A DNA stretch of 64,000 bases, from the NCBI RefSeq assembly GCF_003992725.1, contig NZ_RZNF01000002.1:434001-498000 (forward strand), written 5' to 3'. Source of the DNA: Rhodomicrobium lacus. GTDB taxonomy: Bacteria; Pseudomonadota; Alphaproteobacteria; Rhizobiales; Rhodomicrobiaceae. The notes under the pieces were generated by a model. It was not told the DNA's origin, ran no database searches, and saw nothing but the letters and a program-made list of their open reading frames with translations. Positions 17,607 to 26,980 of this stretch are shown piece by piece. Every line of letters starts with the position of its first letter. Position 1 is the stretch's first letter. The position numbers and the translations under genes were made by a program.

Positions 17607-17692
17607 TGGTGCGGGCGGCCGGACTCGAACCGGCATGGCCTTGCGGCCGAGGGATTTTAAGTCCCTTGCGGCTACCATTTCGCCACGCCCGC
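17607..17692 (-). tRNA. tRNA-Leu (anticodon UAA)
   Basis: Reading leftward, 17692-17607 folds as an 86-base type II tRNA: acceptor stem GCGGGCG pairing with CGCCCGC, a D-arm with TGGCGAAATGGTAG, anticodon stem-loop GGGACTTAAAATCCC with anticodon UAA, a long variable arm, TTCGAGTC in the T loop, and an encoded CCA after discriminator A. It decodes UUA/UUG leucine codons. Confidence 0.96.
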
Positions 17693-17752
17693 ATGCATCA
17701 AGGAGTATGCGAAGCGTGAGCGACTCGCAACTGCCGATCGAAAAGTGCGCGC

Positions 17753-18538
17753 TCAGCGCCGCCCTCGCAATGCAGCCGGGCGTGGCGGGATGATCTCTAT
17801 GCGCTGCGCTGTGCCCTTTCCGGACTGGCGGCTGTAGCGGATCGAGGCGAGGAGCAGCAGCCACAGCGTCGTCGCGTTCAGGAGATGCCAAAGGAAGTGC
17901 GTGCCCAGGCGATAGCCGAAAAGCGTGAAGTCGGCGCAGAGCGTCGGGTCGAGCGTGCGGAAGGTGAGCGACACGGCGAAGGTGACGGCCGCCGCGAAGA
18001 CGAGCGCCGCCGCACGGTGCCGGCGGATCGCGAGCGTTCCCGCTATCAGGACCAGCGCGACGACAGCCGGGCCATAGGCGAGGCCGCCGTTGAGACACGC
18101 GGCGCGCGCGCCCTCCGGTACGGCAAGCCCGAAGCCGACGCGTCCGCCATAGCACTGCACCTCCCCGGAAAGCGCCATGGCGCCCACGAACAGGGCGATC
18201 ATCGACGCGGTGAGCAGAACGCCCGCCCCCGCAAAGCGTCTCAATGCAAAGATGAGATAGGTCAGCATGAAGATGCCGATCGGGATCGTGTCCGCAGCGC
18301 CGGTGGTCGGGTTTGGCACGGTGTGAAACAGAAAACTGCCGATCCCGATGGCGACGAAATTCAGGGCGAAGAAGATGCTCCACGCCGAGCGCTCGGCGGG
18401 CGTTTGCCGCGCGATCATTACCGCCCCGGCAATCCCCGCCGCGACGAACGCGGCGTTCGTGATCGCGTTCAACGGTTCCGCCCAGAAGGCCGGGCTCATG
18501 CCCCGCTCGCAATAGGCGAAAATCGTCGCTCCCTGCAT
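17753..18538 (-). CDS. Ceramidase-family integral membrane protein
   Basis: A 261-residue protein with about seven hydrophobic helices, matching the alkaline ceramidase / CREST superfamily. Seen: an N-terminal YCERGMSPAFWAEPLNAITN (typical of the bacterial group), the His in IGSFLFHTVPN, an Asp in ADTIPI, and C-terminal GTHFLWHLLNATT whose two His complete a zinc site. These hydrolase-like proteins cleave amide bonds in lipids; bacterial members are mostly uncharacterised. It is a single gene, convergent with the tRNA and divergent from the secreted Cys-rich protein. Confidence 0.88.
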   Translation of the reverse strand: MQGATIFAYCERGMSPAFWAEPLNAITNAAFVAAGIAGAVMIARQTPAERSAWSIFFALNFVAIGIGSFLFHTVPNPTTGAADTIPIGIFMLTYLIFALRRFAGAGVLLTASMIALFVGAMALSGEVQCYGGRVGFGLAVPEGARAACLNGGLAYGPAVVALVLIAGTLAIRRHRAAALVFAAAVTFAVSLTFRTLDPTLCADFTLFGYRLGTHFLWHLLNATTLWLLLLASIRYSRQSGKGTAQRIEIIPPRPAALRGRR

Positions 18539-18819
18539 GTCTCGCTCCCGGTGCTCAACTGGCGCGACCGCCTCGGCCGAAGCGGCTCACCGCGTTTCGA
18601 GACGGTGCGCCAAGGCTACAGGGGAGGCGGATTTTCGCAAAAAGACAAACGAAAAGGCATGGCGCGCGGCGGTTTTCCCAAGCAGCGGGTATGCCGTTCC
18701 TGTCTCGCACCGGTCGTGAAGTCTCCGTTGCGAAACGTTACTCTTCGCCACCTTGGCTAAGTTGGTTAACCGGCTTACAGTAAGATCAGGCACATTGAGG
18801 TCTTTTCGGGGGAATCGAC

Positions 18820-19263
18820 ATGATCTTTCGCGCTCTTTTGACCGGCGCCGCCCTTCTGGGGCTGGCCGCTTCGGCTGAGGCCGCCGATGCATCCTCGACG
18901 CCGGGGGCGGGCAGCAGCGCCGCCGTTCCGCACGTCAAGAAGGTCCGCGCGACGCAGCAACGCGCGCCGAAATTCTGCGGCGAGTGCAAGGACTGCTGCG
19001 GCGCTTACCGCGTCATCTATGCCGAAAGCTGGTATGGCTTCGAGCGCGTGATCGCGCCGGTTCGCCGCGCCGAACATGGCGATCAGGTGCGCTTGCCGGG
19101 CGGTTCGTGGGTCTATTGCGAGTTCTCCTGCGAATATACGCTGAAGCGGCAGAGCCTCGATTTCTGGCAGGGCCAGGGCGCGGGCGGCACCGGCGACCAA
19201 AGCTCGCCCGGCTATTTCAGCGTCAACATCTACCCGAACGGCACCATCGAGAAGCGGCCTTGA
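18820..19263 (+). CDS. Secreted Cys-containing protein of unknown function
   Basis: A 147-residue protein with a clear Sec signal (residues 1-22, cleaved near AEA/AD). The mature part has four Cys close together (FCGECKDCCGAY), two later (YCEFSCEY), and a Trp/Tyr-rich middle (AESWYGFERVIAPVRRAEHG). It looks like an extracytoplasmic protein with disulfides. No family recognised. A poor GGGGG site precedes the ATG. It is alone, between the divergent ceramidase gene and the tautomerase. Confidence 0.75.
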   Translation: MIFRALLTGAALLGLAASAEAADASSTPGAGSSAAVPHVKKVRATQQRAPKFCGECKDCCGAYRVIYAESWYGFERVIAPVRRAEHGDQVRLPGGSWVYCEFSCEYTLKRQSLDFWQGQGAGGTGDQSSPGYFSVNIYPNGTIEKRP

Positions 19264-19320
19264 GGCACTGGACGCGCCGTTGGGGACAGATCGCCCCGGC
19301 GGCGTAAAAGGGTATCCGTC

Positions 19321-19545
19321 ATGCCGATCATAACCGTTCGCATTGCGAAGGGACGTACAACCGAAACGAAGCGGGCGCTTGCAGCCGCGCTGACCAGATC
19401 GGCGGCGGAAGCGCTCGATGTGCCTGCTGAGTGGGTGACGGTGCTGATCGAGGAATACGACCGCGAGAACTGGGCGACGGGGGGAGAACTTCATGCCGAC
19501 AAGTTCGGTATGGGCTTCGGACGCAAGGGCGCGGACGGGGTCTGA
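19321..19545 (+). CDS. 4-oxalocrotonate tautomerase family protein
   Basis: A 74-residue tautomerase-superfamily protein. After Met removal it begins with Pro (MPIITVRI), the general base that defines the family, and continues with the TETKRALAAALTRSAAEAL helix and EWVTVLIEEYDRENWATGG. Length is near the usual 62-75. The substrate is unknown; relatives interconvert keto and enol forms of dienoates or have promiscuous activity. It is 57 bases after the secreted protein and converges with the hydroxylase gene. Confidence 0.9.
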   Translation: MPIITVRIAKGRTTETKRALAAALTRSAAEALDVPAEWVTVLIEEYDRENWATGGELHADKFGMGFGRKGADGV

Positions 19546-19629
19546 GCGACGCGTGAAAAGCGTCGTATCATACGGTGAGAAAGACGCCACCCGATGCCCC
19601 CTGAACTCTCGGAACAAGCGGCAACGACC

Positions 19630-20406
19630 TCAAGCCCGCTCGGGTCGCATCGAAAGCCGCGAACCGTCGCGCGCTTCATCGGGCATCGTATCCGTGCCCA
19701 TGACCTTGTCCCAGAAGCGGAAATAAAGTCCGTAATTCCGGTCGAAGCGGATGTGGTGATAGCTGTGATGCGTGGCCGATATGAGCTGGCTGCCGACCGG
19801 CCCGCGCACGAGGAAGCGCGGCAGCACCTCCCAGCCCGAGTGGTTCCACACCGCCACGAAGCTCATGAACATAAGAAGCCCGATCAGCACGCCGACATGG
19901 ATCGGCACCACGAACACCATCGCAGGGATGAGCCAAGCCGTCAGCGCCGCCTCTGCCGGATCGAACGCGAAGGAGGCGAAGGGCGTCGGCTGGCGTGAGC
20001 GGTGATGGCCCGCATGCATCCAGCGGAACAGCCTCGGATGATGCATGAGCCGATGCGCGAAGTAATAATAAGTGTCCTGCACCACGAGATAGAGGAAGAA
20101 GCTGAGGAGGAGATAGGGCACGCCGCCATAGGCGCGCCAGTCGGTGTAGATCGCCGTGCCGCCGTTCAGGAAAACGGCAAGTGCGAGGGCGGCGGGCGCG
20201 GCGTAAACCGCAGACGAGAGCAGCGACAGCCGGATTTCCTTCATGACGATGGCGCGCATCGGCCTGTCGCGGTTGAGCCGCTTCGCGCTGAGCTTCTCGC
20301 CGCCGCGCTGCCACAGGAGCCAGTAGAACAGACCGGAGAGCAGGAGATAGCGCGCCGCGATGATCGCGGTGAGCGCCGCCGTCAGCCCGAGGAATTGCCA
20401 AGCCAT
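19630..20406 (-). CDS. Sterol desaturase/fatty-acid hydroxylase family protein
   Basis: A 258-residue membrane-bound di-iron oxygenase of the sterol-desaturase/C4-hydroxylase superfamily. The His clusters are all visible: HRLMHHP, HAGHHRS and THHSYHH, set among four or more membrane helices. Such proteins hydroxylate fatty acids, carotenoids or hopanoid/sterol-like lipids. The frame is open from 20442, but the ATG at 20406 has GGGAG 5 bases upstream and a membrane segment straight after, so it is preferred. Single gene; substrate not readable. Confidence 0.9.
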   Translation of the reverse strand: MAWQFLGLTAALTAIIAARYLLLSGLFYWLLWQRGGEKLSAKRLNRDRPMRAIVMKEIRLSLLSSAVYAAPAALALAVFLNGGTAIYTDWRAYGGVPYLLLSFFLYLVVQDTYYYFAHRLMHHPRLFRWMHAGHHRSRQPTPFASFAFDPAEAALTAWLIPAMVFVVPIHVGVLIGLLMFMSFVAVWNHSGWEVLPRFLVRGPVGSQLISATHHSYHHIRFDRNYGLYFRFWDKVMGTDTMPDEARDGSRLSMRPERA

Positions 20407-20578
20407 CCTGTCTCCCGGCGCGCGAAACGATCGGCGCGACACGTTGCAACCCTATCCTGAAGAAGATAGATCTTTTCGCGGTTTCGCAACCTTTCGCGCT
20501 ACAAACAATCGCGAGCGACAAGGCGGAAAAGGCGAAAAAAGCCGCCGCGAAATTGAACGACCAGCGAGGAGCGCGCCC

Positions 20579-20638
20579 ATGGCTTCCTTCGTCTTGCCCG
20601 CACTATCCGTGGGACTGCTTGTCGCCATGCCCGGTTGA
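20579..20638 (+). CDS. Possible 19-residue hydrophobic peptide
   Basis: ATG at 20579 with AGGAG seven bases before it opens a 19-codon frame, MASFVLPALSVGLLVAMPG, ending in TGA. The product would be a single hydrophobic helix. The good ribosome-binding site argues for translation, but the length gives no statistical weight and nothing similar is known to me. It could also be the truncated start of a lost membrane or secreted protein. Confidence 0.25.
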   Translation: MASFVLPALSVGLLVAMPG

Positions 20639-20678
20639 CTGGGGCCAGAGTCGGCAGATCCTTCTCGTTTTCCCGGCT

Positions 20679-21278
20679 CTAGGCGATCAGCTTAAGCCAA
20701 TCCTTCGCGCGCGCTTCCGGGTCGGGCGCGAAAACCACGTCGGACACGACCGCGATGCTGTCCGCGCCCGCCGCATAGACATCGGGCGCGCGTTCCAGCG
20801 TGATGCCGCCGATGGCGACGAGCGGGCGTTTCGCGAGGGCCTTCCATTCGCCCACGCGCCCAAGCCCTTGCGGCGCCCATGGCATGACCTTGAGCGTCGT
20901 CTGATAGACGGGGCCGAGCGCGACATAATCGGGATCGAAGGTGAGCGCGCGGTCGAGTTCCTCATGGCTGTGCGTCGAAAGGCCGAGCTTGAGCCCGGCG
21001 CGGCGAATCGCGGGAATATCGGCGGTATCGAGGTCGCCCTGGCCGAGATGGACCCATGGCGCGCCGCAGTCGATGGCTTCGCGCCAGTGATCGTTGACGA
21101 CGAGCGCGGCGCCATGCGAGCGGCACGTTTCAAGCGCTTGTGTGATCGCGGGCGCGATGTCCGAGGGGTCGGCATCCTTCATGCGAAGCTGGATCAGCTT
21201 CACGCCGACGCGCGCGAGACGCTCGACGAAAACGACATCCGGCACGACCGGATAGAAACGGGGCAGGGCGTTTGTCAT
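20679..21278 (-). CDS. thiE: Thiamine phosphate synthase
   Basis: A 199-residue TIM-barrel enzyme that joins HMP-PP and thiazole phosphate to form thiamine phosphate. Seen: VGVKLIQLRMKDADPSD (QLR-K motif), ALVVNDHWREAIDCGAPWVH with HLGQGDL (the 'vHLGQ-D' motif), STHSHEEL and DYVALGPVYQTTLK, PLVAIGGITLE. The length is normal. It is the last gene of a thiO-thiS-thiG-thiE minus-strand operon, 65 bases after thiG. Confidence 0.95.
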   Translation of the reverse strand: MTNALPRFYPVVPDVVFVERLARVGVKLIQLRMKDADPSDIAPAITQALETCRSHGAALVVNDHWREAIDCGAPWVHLGQGDLDTADIPAIRRAGLKLGLSTHSHEELDRALTFDPDYVALGPVYQTTLKVMPWAPQGLGRVGEWKALAKRPLVAIGGITLERAPDVYAAGADSIAVVSDVVFAPDPEARAKDWLKLIA

Positions 21279-21343
21279 CGGTAAACCTCGCTATCGATGT
21301 AGGCGAGCTTCAGAACAAGACGCGCGGCCTGTTCATTGCCGCG

Positions 21344-22147
21344 TTAAAGCAGCGCGAGCCCCGCCACGGGCGACGACGGGCTCGCCATGTCGCGCGGCGG
21401 CATGATGCCCGACCGATACGCGAGACGGCCAGCCTCCACGGCCTTCGCGAAGGCGACCGCCATCGCCACCGAATCGGCGGCCTTTGCAACGGCCGTGTTG
21501 ATGAGCACGCCGTCATAGCCCATTTCGAGCGCCAGCGCGGCGTGGCTCGGCGCCCCGAGGCCCGCATCCACGATGAGCGGCAGGTCTGGATAAAACGCGC
21601 GCAGCGTCCTCAGGCCGTAGGGGTTCATGAGCCCGCGCGCCGAGCCGATGGGCGCCGCCCATGGCATGAGCACCTGGCAGCCCGCGCCAACGAGCCGCTG
21701 CGCGACGCTCAAATCTTCCGTGCAGTAGGGCAGCACCTTGAAGCCGTCGCGCGTGAGCTTTTCCGCCGCGTCGACGAGGCCGTAAACGTCCGGCTGCAGC
21801 GTGTCGTCATTGGCGATGACTTCGAGCTTGATCCAGTCGGTCTCGAACACTTCGCGCGCCATGTGCGCCGTGGTGATCGCCTCGCGCGCGGTGTGGCAGC
21901 CCGCCGTGTTCGGCAAGACGCGCGCGCCGAAGCTTTTCAGAAGGTCGAAAAAGCGTTGGCCCGCCTTGCCGTCGCCGCTCGATTCGCGCCGGAGCGAGAC
22001 GGTGACGATCTCAGAGCCGCTCGCCTCGACCGACCGCCTGAGGATGTCGGGCGAAGGATATTGCGAGGTGCCGAGCAGCAGCCGCGAACCGACAGTCTCG
22101 CCATAGATCGAAAGTGAGTCGGCGGTTTTGGTTTGAGCAAGTGTCAT
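21344..22147 (-). CDS. thiG: Thiazole synthase
   Basis: A 267-residue thiazole synthase that builds the thiazole phosphate ring from DXP, dehydroglycine (supplied by ThiO) and ThiS thiocarboxylate. Seen: [35 protein letters not shown]-type segment near residue 85, [17 protein letters not shown] with the catalytic Lys, [17 protein letters not shown] and [30 protein letters not shown]. The ATG at 22147 has GGGAGG upstream; the longer frame to 22216 is not conserved-looking. thiS ends five bases upstream. Confidence 0.97.
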   Translation of the reverse strand: MTLAQTKTADSLSIYGETVGSRLLLGTSQYPSPDILRRSVEASGSEIVTVSLRRESSGDGKAGQRFFDLLKSFGARVLPNTAGCHTAREAITTAHMAREVFETDWIKLEVIANDDTLQPDVYGLVDAAEKLTRDGFKVLPYCTEDLSVAQRLVGAGCQVLMPWAAPIGSARGLMNPYGLRTLRAFYPDLPLIVDAGLGAPSHAALALEMGYDGVLINTAVAKAADSVAMAVAFAKAVEAGRLAYRSGIMPPRDMASPSSPVAGLALL

Positions 22148-22151
22148 ATGT

Positions 22152-22349
22152 TCAGCCTCCCTGCCGGGGCGACAGGATTTCGACGGCGTCGCCATCGGCG
22201 AGCGCCGCCGTTGCACGTTCGGTTTTCGGCACGAACGCGCCGTTCAAAGCCGTTGCAATCTTCGCGTCGGCGAAACCCAGTTCGCGGCAAAGCGAATCGA
22301 GTGTCGCCGCATCGGTCGCCAGAGCCTCACCATTCACCGTGATCTTCAA
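22152..22349 (-). CDS. thiS: Sulfur-carrier protein ThiS
   Basis: A 65-residue ubiquitin-like sulfur carrier; its C-terminal Gly-Gly (ILSPRQGG) is adenylated and thiocarboxylated to deliver sulfur to ThiG. I chose a TTG start at 22349 (giving M-KITVNGE, the usual family beginning), which has GGGAG six bases upstream and lies 23 bases inside the end of thiO. The ATG at 22373 would add eight non-conserved residues. Also seen: LCRELGF and VALNGAFVP-like segments, and GDAVEILSP. Confidence 0.88.
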   Translation of the reverse strand: MKITVNGEALATDAATLDSLCRELGFADAKIATALNGAFVPKTERATAALADGDAVEILSPRQGG

Positions 22350-23337
22350 GCAGAACTCCCGGAGCCTTTGCACCTGACTCTATATAGTCGGCCGTAATCT
22401 TCGCGAGGATAGGCGAGAGCAGAAAACCGTGACGGAAAAGGCCGTTCACGTAGAGGCGGGGGCGGCCTGACTGCGTTTTTCCGATGATGATCCGGGGCGC
22501 GTTATCGGGGAAGGACGGGCGCACGTCCGCATCCATGAAAGCAATGCGCGCCTCACCGAGCGCAGGGATCAGCGCATAGGCCGCTGCCATGATCTCCGTC
22601 ACGGAACGAAGCGTCGCCGGGCCCCGGTCGTCGCTCTCGATGGCCGTCGTGCCGATCATGAACTGGTTGTTCGACCACGGCACGATGTAGAACGGAATGC
22701 GCGGATGCGTCATGCGCACGGGGCGCGAAAGGGTGACGCCCGGGCAATCCACCACGACGCGCTCGCCGCGCACGCCGCGCAGCGTCTTCAGATGATCGCG
22801 TGCGGCGAGACCCCGGCAATCGACCACGACGTCAGCGTCGGTCTCCTCCCAAGCCTCGGCAACGAGCTTCGTACCCTGGGCCGCTGCTTCCTTGATAAAG
22901 TATTCCAGCGCGACGAACGGCTCGATATGGCCCTCGTCCTTGTAGAAAAGGCCGTCGCGAAAGCGGTCTTCGAGAGCGGGCTCAAGCGCGGAAATCTCGT
23001 CTGCGCCAACGCGGGTGTGGCCCTGCGTGACCGCTGCGAAGCGCTGAAGGTCGGCCACATCGCGCGGGGACGCCACGACGAGCGTGCCGTTCAGCTTGAG
23101 ATACGGATAATGTTCCTTCCAAATTTCCATCGCTTCGAGGCCGAGGTCGCGGGCCTCTTCGTGGCCCGGCTCACCCTCGCAATAGGAGCCGAGCATACCG
23201 CCCGCGCACCCGCTCGCGCAGTTCTGCGACGGGGTGCCCGCGGGATCGTAAAGCGTAACCTTATGTCCTTGGCGTGACAGGAGAAACGCCTGCCACATCC
23301 CGGCGGCGCCCGCCCCGATGATATCTATCTTTGCCAT
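22327..23337 (-). CDS. thiO: Glycine oxidase ThiO-like FAD enzyme
   Basis: A 336-residue FAD-dependent oxidase of the DAO fold; ThiO oxidises glycine to dehydroglycine for thiazole assembly. Seen: the dinucleotide-binding start KIDIIGAGAAGMWQAFLLS, VTLYDP, SGCAGGMLGSYCEGE near residue 45, VVDCRGLAARD, YIVPWSNNQFMIGTTAIES and LYVNGLFRHGFLLSPILA near the C-terminus with the flavin-contacting Gly-His. The start at 23337 puts the Rossmann strand at the N-terminus. First gene of the thi operon. No thiamine-pyrophosphate riboswitch could be found upstream. Confidence 0.85.
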   Translation of the reverse strand: MAKIDIIGAGAAGMWQAFLLSRQGHKVTLYDPAGTPSQNCASGCAGGMLGSYCEGEPGHEEARDLGLEAMEIWKEHYPYLKLNGTLVVASPRDVADLQRFAAVTQGHTRVGADEISALEPALEDRFRDGLFYKDEGHIEPFVALEYFIKEAAAQGTKLVAEAWEETDADVVVDCRGLAARDHLKTLRGVRGERVVVDCPGVTLSRPVRMTHPRIPFYIVPWSNNQFMIGTTAIESDDRGPATLRSVTEIMAAAYALIPALGEARIAFMDADVRPSFPDNAPRIIIGKTQSGRPRLYVNGLFRHGFLLSPILAKITADYIESGAKAPGVLLEDHGEW

Positions 23338-24666
<1,329 letters not shown>

Positions 24667-24731
24667 GCGGCGAAGGTCATCTTTCCACGCACTTGTTGGG
24701 TGGCGCTTACGCCGCCGGAGGAGATGCGTGG

Positions 24732-26003
24732 ATGACCTTTTCCGCCGTCGCGGTTTCTGAAGAGCCGCGCGTCAGCCTTGAAGATATTCGGGCAGCGCGC
24801 GAGGCTCTTCGCGGCTCGATCATCCGCACGCCTGCCGTGGAGGCGCCGAAGCTTTCCGCGCTTTCCGGCGCGCAAATCTTCATAAAATACGAGAACATGC
24901 AGGCGACCGGCTCCTTCAAGGAACGGGGCGCGTTGAACAAGCTGCTGTCGCTCGACGCGGCGCAGCGCGAGCGCGGCGTGATCGCGATTTCGGCAGGCAA
25001 TCACGCACAAGCCGTCGCACACCACGCGGCGCGGCTCGGCATTCCGGCAACCATCGTCATGCCGGAAGGAACGCCCTTCAACAAGGTCGGCAACACGGAA
25101 GCCTTTGGCGCGAAGGTGATCCTTTACGGCGAAAGTGTCGCCGAATCGCGCGTCGCTGCCGACAGGCTCATCGTCGAGCAGGGCTTCACCCTCGTTCATC
25201 CCTATGACGATCCGGCCGTGATCGCGGGGCAGGGGACGGCCGCGCTCGAATTTCTGGAAGACTGCCCGGACCTCGATTGTCTCATCGTGCCGGTGGGCGG
25301 CGGCGGCTTCATTTCGGGAGTCGCCATCGCGGCGAAGGCGCTGAAACCGGATATCGAGATCGTCGGCGTCGAGGTGGAAAGCTATCCGTCGACCTACGCG
25401 GCATTGCGCGGACGTATCGCGGAATGCGGCGGGGCGACGCTCGCCGAAGGCATCGCGGTGAAAGCACCGGGCGCGCATGCGTTGCCCGTCATCCGCGACC
25501 TCGTGAGCGATGTGGTGCTCGTCAGTGAGTCCATGGTCGAAAGCGCGGTCTTCCTGCTCGCCAGCCTTCAGAAGACGGTTGCCGAAGGCGCCAGCGCGGT
25601 GGGGCTCGCGGCTGTCCTTTCCGATCGGCTGCGGTTCCACGGGCGCCGGGTCGGCCTTTTCCAGTCAGGTGCGAACATCGACAGCCGCGTGCTCGCTGCC
25701 ATCATCATTCGCGGTCTCGAACGTGAATCGAAGATTCTGTCGCTGCGCATCCAGGTCGACGACCGGCCCGGCATGCTCGGTGAACTCGCGAGCGAGCTTG
25801 GCCGCTGCGGCGCGAACATCCTCGAAGTTCATCACCGCCGCTTCTATCTTTATGTGCCCGCGAAATCGACGCTGGTGGATATCGTCATCGAAACGAAGGA
25901 CGCGCTTCACGCCGAGGAAATCATCGGGAAACTCCGCCTTCGCGGCTTCAGGGTGGAGCGGCTCAACGCAAGCGGAGGCGAGCCCGGCCCACGGATGGAG
26001 TAG
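24732..26003 (+). CDS. ilvA: Threonine ammonia-lyase, ACT-domain type
   Basis: A 423-residue PLP enzyme that deaminates threonine to 2-oxobutyrate. Seen: KYENMQATGSFKERGALNKL with the PLP lysine, AISAGNHAQAVAHHA, IVPVGGGGFISGVAIA (phosphate-binding Gly loop) and a C-terminal ACT domain from about residue 330 (SLRIQVDDRPGMLGELAS). The single ACT domain fits the shorter form, often called catabolic-type but used for isoleucine supply in alphaproteobacteria. ATG at 24732 has GGAGGAG eight bases upstream. It is the last core gene before the prophage. Confidence 0.93.
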   Translation: MTFSAVAVSEEPRVSLEDIRAAREALRGSIIRTPAVEAPKLSALSGAQIFIKYENMQATGSFKERGALNKLLSLDAAQRERGVIAISAGNHAQAVAHHAARLGIPATIVMPEGTPFNKVGNTEAFGAKVILYGESVAESRVAADRLIVEQGFTLVHPYDDPAVIAGQGTAALEFLEDCPDLDCLIVPVGGGGFISGVAIAAKALKPDIEIVGVEVESYPSTYAALRGRIAECGGATLAEGIAVKAPGAHALPVIRDLVSDVVLVSESMVESAVFLLASLQKTVAEGASAVGLAAVLSDRLRFHGRRVGLFQSGANIDSRVLAAIIIRGLERESKILSLRIQVDDRPGMLGELASELGRCGANILEVHHRRFYLYVPAKSTLVDIVIETKDALHAEEIIGKLRLRGFRVERLNASGGEPGPRME

Positions 26004-26322
26004 GCGGCGCCGAACGCATCGAGACAACCAGGCTCCTGAAACAAATCCGCCCCTCTCTCGCGGGGAGAGATGAGTGTAGCCTTATGCGGAAAGAAATATC
26101 CTTATATTTCAAGTCACTATAAAATAGCGCCGAATCCTTTATCCTGTAAAGGTACACTCACAGGTACACGCGGCGTCTCTCATTAAGCGTTATGCCTGTC
26201 TTGGCCTATGAAAAGGGGCGGCGGCGCGAGCGGGGTCTTCCGCGATAAGCTTAATGGCGGATTGTCCGCACGCCGCGTGCGGTAGCGTGTTCATTGGGCG
26301 GGCTGCTTGACCAGGGGCGAGG
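26004..26322. other. Core/prophage junction, candidate left attachment area
   Basis: This gap separates ilvA from the first prophage-like gene. It holds a C/T-G/A-rich hairpin-like stretch near 26050-26070 that may end the ilvA transcript, an A/T-rich segment, and two direct copies of GGTACAC (26151-26157 and 26163-26169), which could be integrase arm sites. No integrase and no matching second att copy is in the window, so this is only a candidate boundary. Confidence 0.35.
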
Positions 26323-26712
26323 TCACCTCCATGAAGTGCGTCGCGCGGCCATGCCTCCACTCGCCGCCATCCGCTCGCCGCCATCCGCTCGCCGCCCGGA
26401 ATAAACGGCGTACTCGCACACCCAGCGGGGCGACGGCCAATCTTCGAACCAGGTGAGCAAGTATGGGGTGTCGTACTGCGCCTCGCTCACGGGACGCCAC
26501 GCCGAGCGGTCGAGCGCCACCCGAAGCTTTTCGTCGTTCGCGGCGATAAGCGCCGAAAGCTCCGCCGTGAAAGCGTCCAGGAAGGCGGTTCCGCTCTCGG
26601 CCGCGAACGCGGCGCGTCCTATCATTGTAAGCGCGATATCGCGCGGCGTGACGCTCTCGGCAATTTTCGAAACGAGTCCCTCATAGCCTGGGATATCAAG
26701 CGCACTTTGCAT
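26323..26712 (-). CDS. Phage early protein, C-terminus frameshifted by a repeat
   Basis: A 129-residue protein with no recognised family. The N-terminal ~105 residues look like a genuine soluble protein (IGRAAFAAESGTAFLDAFTA, YLLTWFEDWPSPRWVCEYA). After YSGRRADGGE the reading runs through a 14-bp tandem repeat and finishes in a low-complexity tail. With one repeat unit fewer the frame would instead end in ATHFMEVTSPLVKQPAQ. So this copy probably carries a slippage frameshift. It overlaps the upstream gene by 17 bases and is last in the leftward early operon. The downstream limit of the phage lies near here. Confidence 0.55.
   Translation of the reverse strand: MQSALDIPGYEGLVSKIAESVTPRDIALTMIGRAAFAAESGTAFLDAFTAELSALIAANDEKLRVALDRSAWRPVSEAQYDTPYLLTWFEDWPSPRWVCEYAVYSGRRADGGERMAASGGMAARRTSWR
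26361..26397. repeat. 14-bp tandem repeat inside a coding gene
   Basis: The unit TCGCCGCCATCCGC occurs at 26361-26374 and 26375-26388, followed by a partial third copy. Because 14 is not a multiple of three, gain or loss of a unit changes the reading frame of the minus-strand gene across it. Confidence 0.9.
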
Positions 26713-26980
26713 TTGCGGCCCTCTCTTGTGCTGCCAAGGTGTCTTCGATGTCCCGCGCTATGGCTGCCTTCGACGCGAGCCACCTTGCGATCTCGATCTC
26801 GAAATCGATCGCGATAGAAGCTCCGTCGCGTTGTCGCTTCGCGCTGATGATTTCGGTGCAGGTCCAGCGTTCGCCCCGGTAGTCGGGGCCTGTACGCTCG
26901 AGACGGGCGATACCGTCGAAGAGGCCGCCGCGACCGTCCTCGCCCTTCGCCGGAAATCCCCTGAAGGCATAGCTGATCAT
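26696..26980 (-). CDS. Small phage early protein, unknown
   Basis: A 94-residue soluble, charged protein (starts MISYAFRGFPAK; contains RWTCTEIISAKRQRDGASI and a helical C-terminus EIEIARWLASKAAIARD). No family is recognised. The start is set by an ATGA overlap with the stop of the upstream double-HTH gene, and the 3' end overlaps the next gene by 17 bases, so it is clearly part of the leftward early operon. Confidence 0.65.
   Translation of the reverse strand: MISYAFRGFPAKGEDGRGGLFDGIARLERTGPDYRGERWTCTEIISAKRQRDGASIAIDFEIEIARWLASKAAIARDIEDTLAAQERAANAKCA

Noticed and set aside
17885-18760. Long plus-strand frame over the ceramidase gene
   Set aside because: Arg-rich shadow of the minus-strand membrane protein in high-GC DNA.
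26041-26080. CTCTC/GAGAG hairpin as clear terminator of ilvA
   Set aside because: Stem is short and no T-run follows; left as part of the junction description.
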